46,946 nt of DNA from contig CALBGO010000111.1 in NCBI GenBank assembly GCA_937894585.1, positions 1 through 46,946 of the forward strand, written 5' to 3'. Position numbers and translations under genes: made by a program. Within the stretch, counting starts at the first letter, position 1; each line of letters begins with the position of its first letter. This DNA is from an uncultured Eubacterium sp. (lineage in GTDB: Bacteria > Bacillota > Clostridia > Peptostreptococcales > Anaerovoracaceae). The notes beneath the pieces are model-generated. The model worked only from the letters and a program-made list of their open reading frames with translations. It ran no database searches and was not told where the DNA came from. Below are positions 1 through 7,939 of this stretch, piece after piece.

Positions 1-51
1 AACGGCACGTACGGTGGTGTGAGAGGGGCTACTTGTTAGCCCCTACTCGAT
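1..51 (+). mobile_element. 3' end of a group II intron (domain V remnant and domain VI)
   Basis: The first bases carry CACGTACGGT, the 3' strand typical of a group II intron domain V. A domain VI-like hairpin follows: GGGGCTA (25-31) pairs with TAGCCCC (37-43), and the flanking GAG (21-23) pairs with CTC (46-48). This leaves A45 bulged as the expected branch-point adenosine, seven bases from a 3' end at AT (50-51). The rest of the ribozyme and any reverse transcriptase gene would lie upstream, outside the window. The call rests on motif recognition. The alternative is a plain stem-loop terminator, but no T-run follows. Confidence 0.72.
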
Positions 52-192
52 TGTAAGGTTAGGATATTTTTCAGAGCATATTTGGAGTCTTTGAACAAGG
101 AGGCTGTTTCTTTTTACAGTCTTCATAGCCTTCATAGCTTTTCCCTGCTTTTTTCTTATTTCAGACTCGGTCAAACTCGTTGTGTGTATCTG

Positions 193-1227
193 TTAAAATT
201 TATTGAGCGCATCGATAAATGCGTCAACATCTTCTTCTGTTGTTCCCCAGGAGGTAACCAGTCTGATGACGCGGCAGCCTTCTTCTGCGGCAGGCGCCCA
301 GTCGTAGAAGAAGAAATCTTTTTCCAGTTCTCTTACCATAGCTTCCGGGAAAATCGGGAAAATCTGATTGGTGGTAGAGCTGCCGTCAAATTTGTATCCT
401 GCAGCTGCAATGCCCTCTCTGAGTTTTTTTGCCATTTTGTTTTCGTGAGCGCCGATCTGATAAAACAGGCTGTTTTCTCCGCCGTCAAGCAGCGCTTCAA
501 ACTGTACGCCGATGAGTCTGCCCTTTGCCAGCATACCGTTTCTCTGTTTAATCATCCAACGGTAGTGATCGTTCATATAATCGTTGAAAATTACCACTGC
601 TTCACCGAGGAGAAGACCGTTTTTCGTACCGCCGATGTAAAATGCGTCTGTCAGGCGGGCAATATCCTGAATAGTTAAATCGGTATCTTCGCAGGTCAGA
701 GCTGCACCCAGTCTGGCGCCGTCCAAATAAAGAAGCATATCGTGTCTGTCGCAGCAGGCTCTTAAAGCCTCCAGTTCCGCTTTTGTATAGACTGTACCGC
801 TTTCGGTAGTCTGGGAGATATACGCCATTCTCGGAACTACGGTGTGGTCGTCTTCGTATTCAAGCCATGCACTGTCGATCAGCTCCGGCGTCAGCTTGCC
901 GTCAATTCCGTTTACCGTCAGTACTCTGTGACCGGTTGCTTCCACTGCGCCGCATTCATGGAAATATGCATGTCCGGTTCTTGGAGCTACGACCGCTTCC
1001 CAAGGCTTCAGACCGGAAGCGATGGTAATGACATTGGTCGGTGTACCGCCTACCATCATATAAACTTCGCAGTCCTGTCTGCCGATCAGGTCTTTAATCA
1101 TCTGAGCCGTATGTTCACTGTGAACATCCATAGCATAACCGTCAGTGTGTTCTAAATTTGTTTCAATCAGCGCATCCATAATTTTCGGGTGTGCGCCCTG
1201 GCTGTAGTCGCTTCTGAAATAAATCAT
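193..1227 (-). CDS. Low-specificity threonine aldolase / beta-eliminating lyase family
   Basis: A 344-residue PLP enzyme of the threonine aldolase fold, which cleaves L-threonine or allo-threonine to glycine and acetaldehyde in the cytoplasm. Visible family marks are the N-terminal FRSDYSQGAHP stretch, the cofactor-binding LYLDGARLGAAL segment and GGTKNG, whose Lys202 should form the Schiff base. The start is ATG 1227 because AGGGAGGA lies seven bases upstream. A longer in-frame reading to 1257 would place that Shine-Dalgarno sequence inside the gene. It is the last gene on its strand here and has its own candidate promoter. Related beta-hydroxy-amino-acid aldolases have the same fold, so the exact substrate is not fixed by sequence. 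Confidence 0.88.
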   Translation of the reverse strand: MIYFRSDYSQGAHPKIMDALIETNLEHTDGYAMDVHSEHTAQMIKDLIGRQDCEVYMMVGGTPTNVITIASGLKPWEAVVAPRTGHAYFHECGAVEATGHRVLTVNGIDGKLTPELIDSAWLEYEDDHTVVPRMAYISQTTESGTVYTKAELEALRACCDRHDMLLYLDGARLGAALTCEDTDLTIQDIARLTDAFYIGGTKNGLLLGEAVVIFNDYMNDHYRWMIKQRNGMLAKGRLIGVQFEALLDGGENSLFYQIGAHENKMAKKLREGIAAAGYKFDGSSTTNQIFPIFPEAMVRELEKDFFFYDWAPAAEEGCRVIRLVTSWGTTEEDVDAFIDALNKF

Positions 1228-1268
1228 AATAGATTCCTCCCTCGAAATGAAATTCACATAGTGTTTAT

Positions 1269-1297
1269 ATTATAGAATATTTTCAATTATTTTTCAG
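1269..1297 (-). promoter_or_regulatory. Candidate sigma-A promoter for the threonine aldolase gene
   Basis: Read on the minus strand, CTGAAA (1297-1292) and a perfect TATAAT (1274-1269) are separated by 17 bases, about 40 bases before the start codon. The -35 box matches the consensus at four of six positions. Confidence 0.5.
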
Positions 1298-1372
1298 CAT
1301 TTTCGAGAAGATTTCAATAAAATTTTGTTAAGAAAAGAAGAATAAGGCCGAAAACTTTGCTCTGCATCAAAA

Positions 1373-1409
1373 CAGGAGCCTGCGAAAAGACGCGAAAGGC
1401 TCCTGCTTC
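1373..1409 (-). terminator. Rho-independent terminator of spoIIID
   Basis: CAGGAGCC (1373-1380) and GGCTCCTG (1398-1405) form an 8-bp perfect stem just after the spoIIID stop codon. On the minus strand the stem is followed by TTTTG. Confidence 0.65.
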
Positions 1410-1673
1410 TTATTCCTTTGTCTCATCTTGGTGGGTGTATTTTTCTCTGGTGGCAAGACCGCCGCGTATATGACGTTCCGCTTTGTTGATGTCTAAAACC
1501 GCCTTTACTTCTGCTGCAAGGGAGGGACTGATTTCGGAAAGCCTCTCTGTGACATCTTTGTGTACTGTACTTTTGCTGACTCTGAATTCTTTGGCAGCGG
1601 CCCTGACTGTTGCGTTTGTCGAGATAATATAGTCTGCCAGGGAAAGTACTCTCTCTTCTATGTAATCCTTCAT
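1410..1673 (-). CDS. spoIIID: Sporulation transcriptional regulator SpoIIID
   Basis: An 87-residue DNA-binding protein that controls mother-cell genes during endospore formation. It matches the SpoIIID family over its whole length: MKDYIEERV at the start, the helix-turn-helix VRAAAKEFRVSKSTVHKDVTERL, and the C-terminal HIRGG basic segment. ATG 1673 is chosen over GTG 1682 because AAGGAG sits 11 bases before the ATG but only two before the GTG, and because the family normally begins M(H/K)DYI. In Bacillus this gene lies beside mbl. Here the mreB-family gene is about 11 kb away. Its presence suggests that the organism, or a recent ancestor, sporulates. Confidence 0.95.
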   Translation of the reverse strand: MKDYIEERVLSLADYIISTNATVRAAAKEFRVSKSTVHKDVTERLSEISPSLAAEVKAVLDINKAERHIRGGLATREKYTHQDETKE

Positions 1674-1779
1674 ATGAAACACCGCTCCTTAAGCTTAAGT
1701 TAAAACCAATATATGCGGCATCAGGGGCATATATGCGGAAAACAGAGCAGAAGCGGGGAGGAATGCGCCGGAGGTTATG

Positions 1780-1828
1780 TTACCTAAAAGTAAAATTTGG
1801 AGAATCACTTTTACCAATAAGTAAAATT
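1780..1828 (+). promoter_or_regulatory. Two candidate upstream activator sites for the sigma-54 promoter
   Basis: The dyad TTAC-N6-GTAA occurs at 1780-1793 and again at 1811-1824, each continuing as AAATT. Their centres are 31 bp apart, about three helical turns, and lie roughly 110 and 140 bases before the expected start of transcription at the sigma-54 promoter. This is the usual distance and phasing of NtrC-type enhancer sites. The likely binder is the response regulator encoded at 6461-7819. That assignment is inference. Confidence 0.5.
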
Positions 1829-1900
1829 CAGCTTCGGTGAAATTTGATATGTCAGGGTGAAAGGGTTGAAAATTCAACTTTCTGCTTTGCTTTCTTTTTG

Positions 1901-1916
1901 TGGCACAGAAATTGTA
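1901..1916 (+). promoter_or_regulatory. Sigma-54 (-24/-12) promoter for the hydrolase-permease pair
   Basis: TGGCAC-N5-TTGTA, with GG at 1902-1903 and GT at 1914-1915, the exact 12-base register of -24/-12 promoters. The only departure from the core consensus is GT instead of GC at -12. It lies 41 bases before the ATG of the isochorismatase-family gene. An NtrC-type activator is encoded three genes downstream. Confidence 0.75.
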
Positions 1917-1956
1917 AATATGTAAGCCAAACTTAAAAGAAAGCGAGGCAAACTTT

Positions 1957-2655
1957 ATGAAAGTGAAAGAAAAGTATCTTAACTTCTATTATGAAACGAT
2001 AGGAGAGACGGAAGAACCTGTTATCAATCCGAAGAAAACAGCTTTATTGCTTGTAGACCTGCAGAATGAATTTGTTCTGAGAGATTTCGGAGAAGCGCTT
2101 CAGTTTAAGGAGGCAGGGGAGTGGGAACGATGGATTCCTTTCCATGACCGTTTGGATGATATTGTAATTCCAAATAATAAAAAACTGCTGGACTTCTTCA
2201 GAAAAAACAATCTAACCGTTACATACGGCAGAATTGCCTGCCTGCGTGAAGATGGAGAAGATCGCTCACCTGTACAAAAGTCTGAAGGATGGAACGGCAT
2301 GCTGCTTCCGGTAAACAGTTTTGCGGCGCAGATGATCGACGAGCTTGCGCCGCAGGAGAATGAAATTGTTGTGAATAAAACAACAGACAGCGTTACAACC
2401 GGTACAAATTATCTGCAGCTTCTGCAGTTTATGGGCATTGAAACTGTGGTAGTAACCGGAATTGTGACAGACCAGTGTGTGGCATCTACGGTCAGAGGCC
2501 TTGCTGATGCGGGATATAAGGTTATCTGTGTTGAGGATGCCTGCGCTGCCGGAAGTATGGAACTGCATGATGCAGAGCTGAAAATCATGAGTGTGATATA
2601 TTGTGATGTTTTTTCAACTGATGAAACTATTGCATTGATTGAAAAGAACTTATAG
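1957..2655 (+). CDS. Isochorismatase-family cysteine hydrolase
   Basis: A 232-residue cytoplasmic hydrolase of the isochorismatase/nicotinamidase superfamily. The catalytic triad is readable as Asp34 (LLLVDLQNEF), Lys141 (VVNKTTDS) and Cys174 (GIVTDQCVAST), and the non-proline cis-peptide region before the cysteine is conserved. Members hydrolyse amides, ureido compounds or N-carbamoyl groups, and the substrate cannot be read from sequence. It begins an operon with an APC permease, starting 25 bases before that gene. A sigma-54 promoter precedes it and a Cache-kinase/NtrC pair follows, so the substrate is probably an imported amide or amino-acid derivative that the kinase senses outside the cell. 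That is inference. Confidence 0.85.
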   Translation: MKVKEKYLNFYYETIGETEEPVINPKKTALLLVDLQNEFVLRDFGEALQFKEAGEWERWIPFHDRLDDIVIPNNKKLLDFFRKNNLTVTYGRIACLREDGEDRSPVQKSEGWNGMLLPVNSFAAQMIDELAPQENEIVVNKTTDSVTTGTNYLQLLQFMGIETVVVTGIVTDQCVASTVRGLADAGYKVICVEDACAAGSMELHDAELKIMSVIYCDVFSTDETIALIEKNL

Positions 2656-2680
2656 TCAGCCTGATGACGGGAGAATAAAA

Positions 2681-4048
2681 ATGGAAGGTTTAAGAAAAGA
2701 AATAAAGCTAAGCGGTATGATCGCTATGGCTGCAGGCGGCATGATAGCAGCCTGGATGGTTGAAATTAAATACTGGTTTGAGATCGGTGGAGCGGGAGCG
2801 GCTCTTTCTTTATTGACATGTGCGGTACTGATTTTGCCGCTGGCATTTATTTACACCGAGATGACATCGATGATGCCTTATGCAGGAGGTCAGAATATTT
2901 GGATTACCAATGCATTTGGTTTTAATACAGGATTTGTATCTTGTTGGATGATTATGCTCTTATATATTATGGCAATGCCGACAGTGTCGATGGGAATTGC
3001 TTCGATGCTGGGATATCTGTTCCCTATTACGACAACACAGATTAAAGTGATTGCAGCGGTGCTGCTTATTGTATGGTATTTTTTGACTAATTTCGAATTA
3101 AAATTACTTACAAAATTGCAGAATGTATTTTTCTGGAGTACGCTGGCAATTGCAATTATAGCTGATATTATTTTTATTGCAAGTGGTCAGTGGAGTTTTG
3201 AAAATCTCGACTGGTTTCCGAATGGCGTATCCGGTTATACTGCGGGAATTGGTCTTCTGATTATGAAGTTTGTGGGATTTGATTTGATTCCTCAGCTTTC
3301 TGAAGAAGCTAATTTCCCTAAAAAAGATATATGGAAAGCTTTTGTCGGAGCGCTTGGATGCACGGTTTTAATCTATGGTCTGGCGGTTATTGCAATCGGA
3401 GGAATCGTATCGCTTGAATGGGTGGATTCTGTAAGTATTGTGGATCCGAAGGTTGCAGATCTTCTAGGTATGCACTGGCTGGGAATTATCATTGTTGTAA
3501 TGGGCGTGCTGACATGTATTACAACATTATCTTCTTTCTGGCTTTCTGCTTCCAGAATTCTTTACGGAGCAGCTAAGCAGCATCAGTTTACTTCCAGATT
3601 TGCGAAACTGAATAAACATGGTCAGCCGCAGTTTGCAAACCTGATTGTAGGCATTTTGTCAGTTTATTTTACCGTCTTTGCCCCGGAGGCATGGGTAAAC
3701 TATATCTATGTTATTTACGGCGTAGCAGCGGGAATCGTATATCTGATGGTAACTCTATCTTTCCTTAAAATCAGAAAGACACATCCTGAATGGGAAAGAC
3801 CGTATAAAGCACCGGCAGGTATTTTGTTTGGGATTATAGGCATTATCTTCTGTATCTGGATCTTGTGGACTAACGGAAGTGCCATGGGTACGGCGGAGTG
3901 GACTGTTCTTGCGATTTATGCAGCGGTTGGCCTGGTTTTATGGGGATATGCGAAGGCAATGCAGAAGAAGAAGCCTGAAGAATGGGCGCCGGTTGTATTG
4001 AATCCGGATACGGTTACAAAAGAAGAGGCTGACCGGATTACCGGCTAA
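2681..4048 (+). CDS. APC-superfamily amino acid permease
   Basis: About 455 residues with roughly twelve hydrophobic segments, starting with the APC-type MEGLRKEIKLSGMIAMAAGGM and ending in a charged cytoplasmic tail. It should move an amino acid, amine or related compound across the inner membrane. ATG 2681 is used because GGGAG precedes it. The in-frame TTG at 2639 lies inside the preceding gene and has no clear ribosome site. It is co-transcribed with the isochorismatase-family hydrolase, which suggests that the hydrolase acts on the imported compound. Substrate specificity is unknown. Confidence 0.85.
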   Translation: MEGLRKEIKLSGMIAMAAGGMIAAWMVEIKYWFEIGGAGAALSLLTCAVLILPLAFIYTEMTSMMPYAGGQNIWITNAFGFNTGFVSCWMIMLLYIMAMPTVSMGIASMLGYLFPITTTQIKVIAAVLLIVWYFLTNFELKLLTKLQNVFFWSTLAIAIIADIIFIASGQWSFENLDWFPNGVSGYTAGIGLLIMKFVGFDLIPQLSEEANFPKKDIWKAFVGALGCTVLIYGLAVIAIGGIVSLEWVDSVSIVDPKVADLLGMHWLGIIIVVMGVLTCITTLSSFWLSASRILYGAAKQHQFTSRFAKLNKHGQPQFANLIVGILSVYFTVFAPEAWVNYIYVIYGVAAGIVYLMVTLSFLKIRKTHPEWERPYKAPAGILFGIIGIIFCIWILWTNGSAMGTAEWTVLAIYAAVGLVLWGYAKAMQKKKPEEWAPVVLNPDTVTKEEADRITG

Positions 4049-4106
4049 AATTTTATATAAAATAGCGAAAATAAAGCCTTAAACCTAATATGAATCATAC
4101 ATTCAA

Positions 4107-4136
4107 ACATAGTCCGGGAGTTCTCTCGGACTATGT
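4107..4136 (+). terminator. Strong stem-loop after the permease gene
   Basis: ACATAGTCCG (4107-4116) and CGGACTATGT (4127-4136) form a perfect 10-bp stem with a 10-base loop between the permease and the kinase gene. No T-run follows, so it could instead be an RNA-stabilising hairpin or a protein-binding dyad. Confidence 0.4.
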
Positions 4137-4187
4137 TACAATTAGAAGTGAAAGAACGTAGATATCGATCAGGAAGGGAGAGGAAAG

Positions 4188-6464
4188 ATGAAAGCCGGAA
4201 GAAAATCATTTACTGCAAATATTATTTTGATTTTTTTAATTTTCAATCTGCTTTCTGTTATGATTTTTACGGTATATATGCAGCGCAGCGGTCAGAAAGC
4301 TGCTTTAGAATATGCACGCAGCAATCTTCTAGAAGTGACGAAGGAAAAAAGTGAACTGCTTGCAATCGCTTTCGACAGAATAAGAAACAGGACAGAGTCG
4401 ACAGAAATTTATATGGAAGAAGTTTTAGGTCAGGATATTTCTCTTTCAATCGGGGAGGAGTATATTTTAACAGAGGATAAAACTGTTATGCGAAAAAGAG
4501 ATAAGAACCGTTCTGCCAGCAGTCAGAGTAATGTTTTTGTGCCCGCGCAGACACTTCTTTCAGAAGATTTGATCAGGGAAATTAATGCAACGGAAAAGCT
4601 GGATCCTTATTTTTCACATATTATAAAGAATGAAGAAGTTTCCTGGTGCTATATTGTAACAGGAGAAAACCTGCTTCGCTGCAGCCCTTATAGAAATCTC
4701 AGCGAGTTCTTTTCACGGGATCACAGCCAGGTCAGTGATATTTTTTATACTAACGCAACTGATAAAAATAATCCGGATCATAGTGCGGTATGGACGCAGC
4801 CGTATTTTGATTATCTGGGAACAGGCTGGATTATGACTTGTTCACAGCCTGTTTACGATGAAAAGGGAGAGCTTTTCGGTGTTATATGCCTGGATCTTTC
4901 GATTAATAAAGTGAAGGAAAAATATTTTAATGGTTTTTCTTTGGGAGAGACGGGGAAGTTATGCTGGATGTCGAATCAGGGGCAGGTATACTATCATACG
5001 GATTATGACAGTCTGACAGCTGATCAGGGAGAAATTCTGGAGAAGAATATTTTTGAAGATGATTTATCTGCCTCAAGGGAAAAAGCCCTCAAAGACGGCG
5101 TTCTGAAGGGAGGGTCCGGTATTGAGGTCTGGAATGAAAACGGAAAGAAAAAAATGTTTATTTTTTCACAGGTAAACGGAACTGATTCAGTGCTTTTTAT
5201 GGAGATCGGCATGGAAGATTTTCAATCGTTTTATGAGGTGGATTTGAAAGGAATTATGGTTGTCGGTTTTATTAATTTAATTCTTTCCGTGTGTTTTGCA
5301 ATGATCTTGTATTATCGTTTTTCAAGACCTATGAAGAAATTGGTTGATCAAGCGCAGCGTATTTCGGAGGGAGGATATGCGGAAGTACATTTTAAAAGAC
5401 CTTGTAATTCCGGGTATGATGAAATGAACCGTTTAAATGAAGCTTTATGTATCATGAACGAAAATCTGGTTTCATATACCGAAAGTCTCCGGGACAAAAA
5501 TCGGGAAATCGGCGTTATTCTTGAAGCGATTGACGAAACATTGATGATTGTGGACACGGATGGAACCATCATCTTAAAATCGAAAGATTTTACAGCCATT
5601 CCGGAGAGAGAACTTAAAAACAGCATTGAAAAGGTTGTTGCAGCTTGTACGGTTTTTGAAGAACAGGTAATTGTCGGAGCAGAGGTGTATAAGAATGCAT
5701 ATTATCCAATTCTGAAAGGAAGTTCTGTGGATAAAATTGTAGTGTCCAGTGAGTGTATTACAAAAGCAATGCTTGTAGAAAAGGAGCTGCAGCAGATAGA
5801 AAAAATGGCAGGAGTAGGTCAGCTTGCAGCGGCTTTGGTGCATGAGATGAAAAACATTCTGGCGAGAATCGGAGGCGCTGCCTATCTTTTGAAGTTTACA
5901 GCTGCGGGAAAATCTGAAGAGGCGGAAACTATTCAGAAGGCAGTAAACGAGGCTGAGGATCTGATTGCTGCATTGCTTGATTTTTCTGCAAGAGATAAAA
6001 ACGGAAGCGAGATGATTCATTTGGGAACACTGATTAATCAGATTCTTCTATTATCCAAGAAAGAAATTATCGGTAAGGATATTGTGGTATCGAAAGAAAT
6101 AGATGGGGAATGTTATATTAACTCTAACGGAAGAGAAGGCGTCAAAGTAATTCTGCAGAATATTATCAGCAACGCAATACAGGCAGCAGGAAGCGGCGGC
6201 AGAATTAAGATTATATGCAGGCAGGAAGGTGACAGGGCAGTTGTGCGAATCAGAGACAGCGGACCGGGTATTTGCGTTGCGCCGAAAGAAAAAATTTTTG
6301 AGCCATTTCTCACAACAAAAGAAAATGGAAATGGAATCGGACTTTGGATTACGAAGAGATTGGTAGATGCGCTGGAGGGCACGATTATTGTGGAGGAACC
6401 TGAGGGCGGAGGGGCTGAATTCAGTGTGTTTATCCCTGTAGAGAAAAGAGAGGTGGATAGATGA
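4188..6464 (+). CDS. Cache-type sensor histidine kinase
   Basis: A 758-residue membrane kinase. Residues about 10-30 form a first membrane helix. Residues about 35-345 form a large extracytoplasmic region resembling a dCache ligand-binding domain. A second helix (GIMVVGFINLILSVCFAMIL) and a HAMP-like linker follow, then a PAS-like segment (ILEAIDETLMIVDTDGTIIL), the phosphoacceptor helix LAAALVHEMKNILARIGG with His552, and an ATPase domain with NIISNAIQAAG, DSGPGI and NGNGIGLWI. This is the NtrB/DctB class that pairs with sigma-54 response regulators. Its stop overlaps the regulator start (ATGA), so the two are translationally coupled. It probably senses the substrate of the upstream permease and hydrolase. 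Confidence 0.88.
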   Translation: MKAGRKSFTANIILIFLIFNLLSVMIFTVYMQRSGQKAALEYARSNLLEVTKEKSELLAIAFDRIRNRTESTEIYMEEVLGQDISLSIGEEYILTEDKTVMRKRDKNRSASSQSNVFVPAQTLLSEDLIREINATEKLDPYFSHIIKNEEVSWCYIVTGENLLRCSPYRNLSEFFSRDHSQVSDIFYTNATDKNNPDHSAVWTQPYFDYLGTGWIMTCSQPVYDEKGELFGVICLDLSINKVKEKYFNGFSLGETGKLCWMSNQGQVYYHTDYDSLTADQGEILEKNIFEDDLSASREKALKDGVLKGGSGIEVWNENGKKKMFIFSQVNGTDSVLFMEIGMEDFQSFYEVDLKGIMVVGFINLILSVCFAMILYYRFSRPMKKLVDQAQRISEGGYAEVHFKRPCNSGYDEMNRLNEALCIMNENLVSYTESLRDKNREIGVILEAIDETLMIVDTDGTIILKSKDFTAIPERELKNSIEKVVAACTVFEEQVIVGAEVYKNAYYPILKGSSVDKIVVSSECITKAMLVEKELQQIEKMAGVGQLAAALVHEMKNILARIGGAAYLLKFTAAGKSEEAETIQKAVNEAEDLIAALLDFSARDKNGSEMIHLGTLINQILLLSKKEIIGKDIVVSKEIDGECYINSNGREGVKVILQNIISNAIQAAGSGGRIKIICRQEGDRAVVRIRDSGPGICVAPKEKIFEPFLTTKENGNGIGLWITKRLVDALEGTIIVEEPEGGGAEFSVFIPVEKREVDR

Positions 6465-7819
6465 CGCGGATTATGTTGGTAGATGATGATAAATCTCTGC
6501 TTAAGGTATACGAAAAGATTTTCAGGCTTAACGGGTTTGAAGTTGTTTTATGTGAGAATGGCGAGGAAGCCGCCTCAAAGATAGCGGAACGCGATATATC
6601 TGTGGTAATATCGGATATTATCATGCCGCGGCTGGATGGGATGAGGCTGTTAAATTACATTAAAGAAAAATCTCCCGGAACCGAAGTTATTATGCTTACG
6701 GCAGAAGGCTCTATCTCCGGTGCCGTTGAAGCGGTGAAACAGGGCGCCTTTTCTTATCTTGTCAAACCGGCAGATATTGATGAACTTCTGTCTAATATCA
6801 GAAAAGCGGCAGAATTGTCCGGTGTGAAAGCTGAAAATGAAGTGCTCAGAGACAGGCTGGCATCTTTTTCCGAAGGTAAAGGTTTTATCGGAGTTTCTAA
6901 AGCTGCTGAAAGTCTGAGAAAGAAAGCTCAGATTGTGGGAAAGACGGATTCGGCGGTGCTGATTACAGGAGAAACAGGAACAGGAAAAGAGATTCTTGCA
7001 AACCTAATACATCATTACAGCAGCCGGGCAGATAAGCCTTTTATATGCGTGAACTGCGGAGCGCTCAATGAAAATCTGATTGAAAGTGAGCTGTTTGGCA
7101 ATGAGAAGGGCGCTTATACCGGTGCGGAAAAACAGAAAAAAGGACGATTTGAGGCTGCAGACGGAGGAACCATTTTCTTTGATGAAATCGGAGAACTAAG
7201 CTTAAATATGCAGACTCGCCTGCTTCGGGTTTTACAGGAGAAGACTTTTGAACGAGTGGGCGGATATGAAACTCTGACCAGTGACTTCAGGCTGATTGCT
7301 GCTACTAATCGTGATTTGAAGAAAGAGGTACTGGCAAACCGGTTTCGCAAAGATTTATATTACCGTATCAATATTATTCCTGTTGAAATACCTCCGCTCA
7401 GAGAACGGACTGAAGATATCCCCGTATTATGTGAACGGTTTTTGCGCTGGTATTCGTCGGAAATGAATAAACCGGAGCTTACGATTTCAGAGGAGATTAC
7501 GAAGCTGCTTCAGCGATATGAGTGGCCGGGAAATGTCCGGGAGCTTCGGAATCTGATGGAGAGGCTGGTGGTTCTTTCTGACGGTGGCAAACTGGATTTT
7601 GATATGCTTCCGGAGGAAATTAAAGATTTGCAGGGAGAGAGCAGGAAAGACACACTGCGGGCACATAAACAGGCTTTTGAAAAAGAGTATATTGTAAAAG
7701 TAATGGAAAAGCATGGGGGAAATGTAGCTAAGGCAGCAGAGGAAATGCAGATTGCCAAAAAGAACTTATATAAAAAATTAAACGAATATCATATTAAATA
7801 CGGAAAACATGAGAACTGA
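6461..7819 (+). CDS. NtrC-family sigma-54-dependent response regulator
   Basis: A 452-residue activator. The receiver domain has acidic residues 8-10 and phosphoacceptor Asp52 (VISDIIMP). The AAA+ domain follows, with Walker A GETGTGKE (170-177), the sigma-54 contact loop GAYTGA (217-222), Walker B GGTIFFDEIGE and the WPGNVREL segment. The C-terminal Fis-type helix-turn-helix contains GGNVAKAAEEMQIAKKNLYKKL. All parts needed to activate sigma-54 polymerase are present. It overlaps the kinase gene by four bases. The nearest sigma-54 promoter is the one at 1901-1916, with two dyads at enhancer distance, so local control of the hydrolase and permease is the simplest reading. Confidence 0.93.
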   Translation: MTRIMLVDDDKSLLKVYEKIFRLNGFEVVLCENGEEAASKIAERDISVVISDIIMPRLDGMRLLNYIKEKSPGTEVIMLTAEGSISGAVEAVKQGAFSYLVKPADIDELLSNIRKAAELSGVKAENEVLRDRLASFSEGKGFIGVSKAAESLRKKAQIVGKTDSAVLITGETGTGKEILANLIHHYSSRADKPFICVNCGALNENLIESELFGNEKGAYTGAEKQKKGRFEAADGGTIFFDEIGELSLNMQTRLLRVLQEKTFERVGGYETLTSDFRLIAATNRDLKKEVLANRFRKDLYYRINIIPVEIPPLRERTEDIPVLCERFLRWYSSEMNKPELTISEEITKLLQRYEWPGNVRELRNLMERLVVLSDGGKLDFDMLPEEIKDLQGESRKDTLRAHKQAFEKEYIVKVMEKHGGNVAKAAEEMQIAKKNLYKKLNEYHIKYGKHEN

Positions 7820-7857
7820 TTTCGGAATCATACGCTCCTTACGTTTTTTCTGTAAAC

Positions 7858-7874
7858 TTAACATACTTTTTACA
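7858..7874 (+). promoter_or_regulatory. Candidate PhoP/PhoB box
   Basis: TTAACA (7858-7863) and TTTACA (7869-7874) repeat with an 11-base period. This resembles the TT(A/T/C)ACA direct repeats of Bacillus Pho boxes. It lies about 65-80 bases before a PhoB-like regulator gene whose operon includes a phosphate transporter. Two short AT-rich repeats could arise by chance. Confidence 0.35.
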
Positions 7875-7939
7875 TTTATCCTATAGCATTTGACTGCGGA
7901 TTATAGTAGACTTAAGTTTATAGAAGAAAGGAGAGGCGT

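Noticed and set aside
1695..1877. 60-codon open frame on the minus strand before spoIIID
   Set aside because: No ribosome site, and it covers the presumed enhancer region of the sigma-54 promoter.
1865..1878. GTTGAA-AA-TTCAAC dyad as an activator site
   Set aside because: It lies only 22 bases before the -24 element, too close for an enhancer. The TTAC-N6-GTAA pair is better placed.
4133..4354. 73-codon open frame overlapping the kinase start
   Set aside because: It is out of frame with the clear kinase gene and has no family match or ribosome site.
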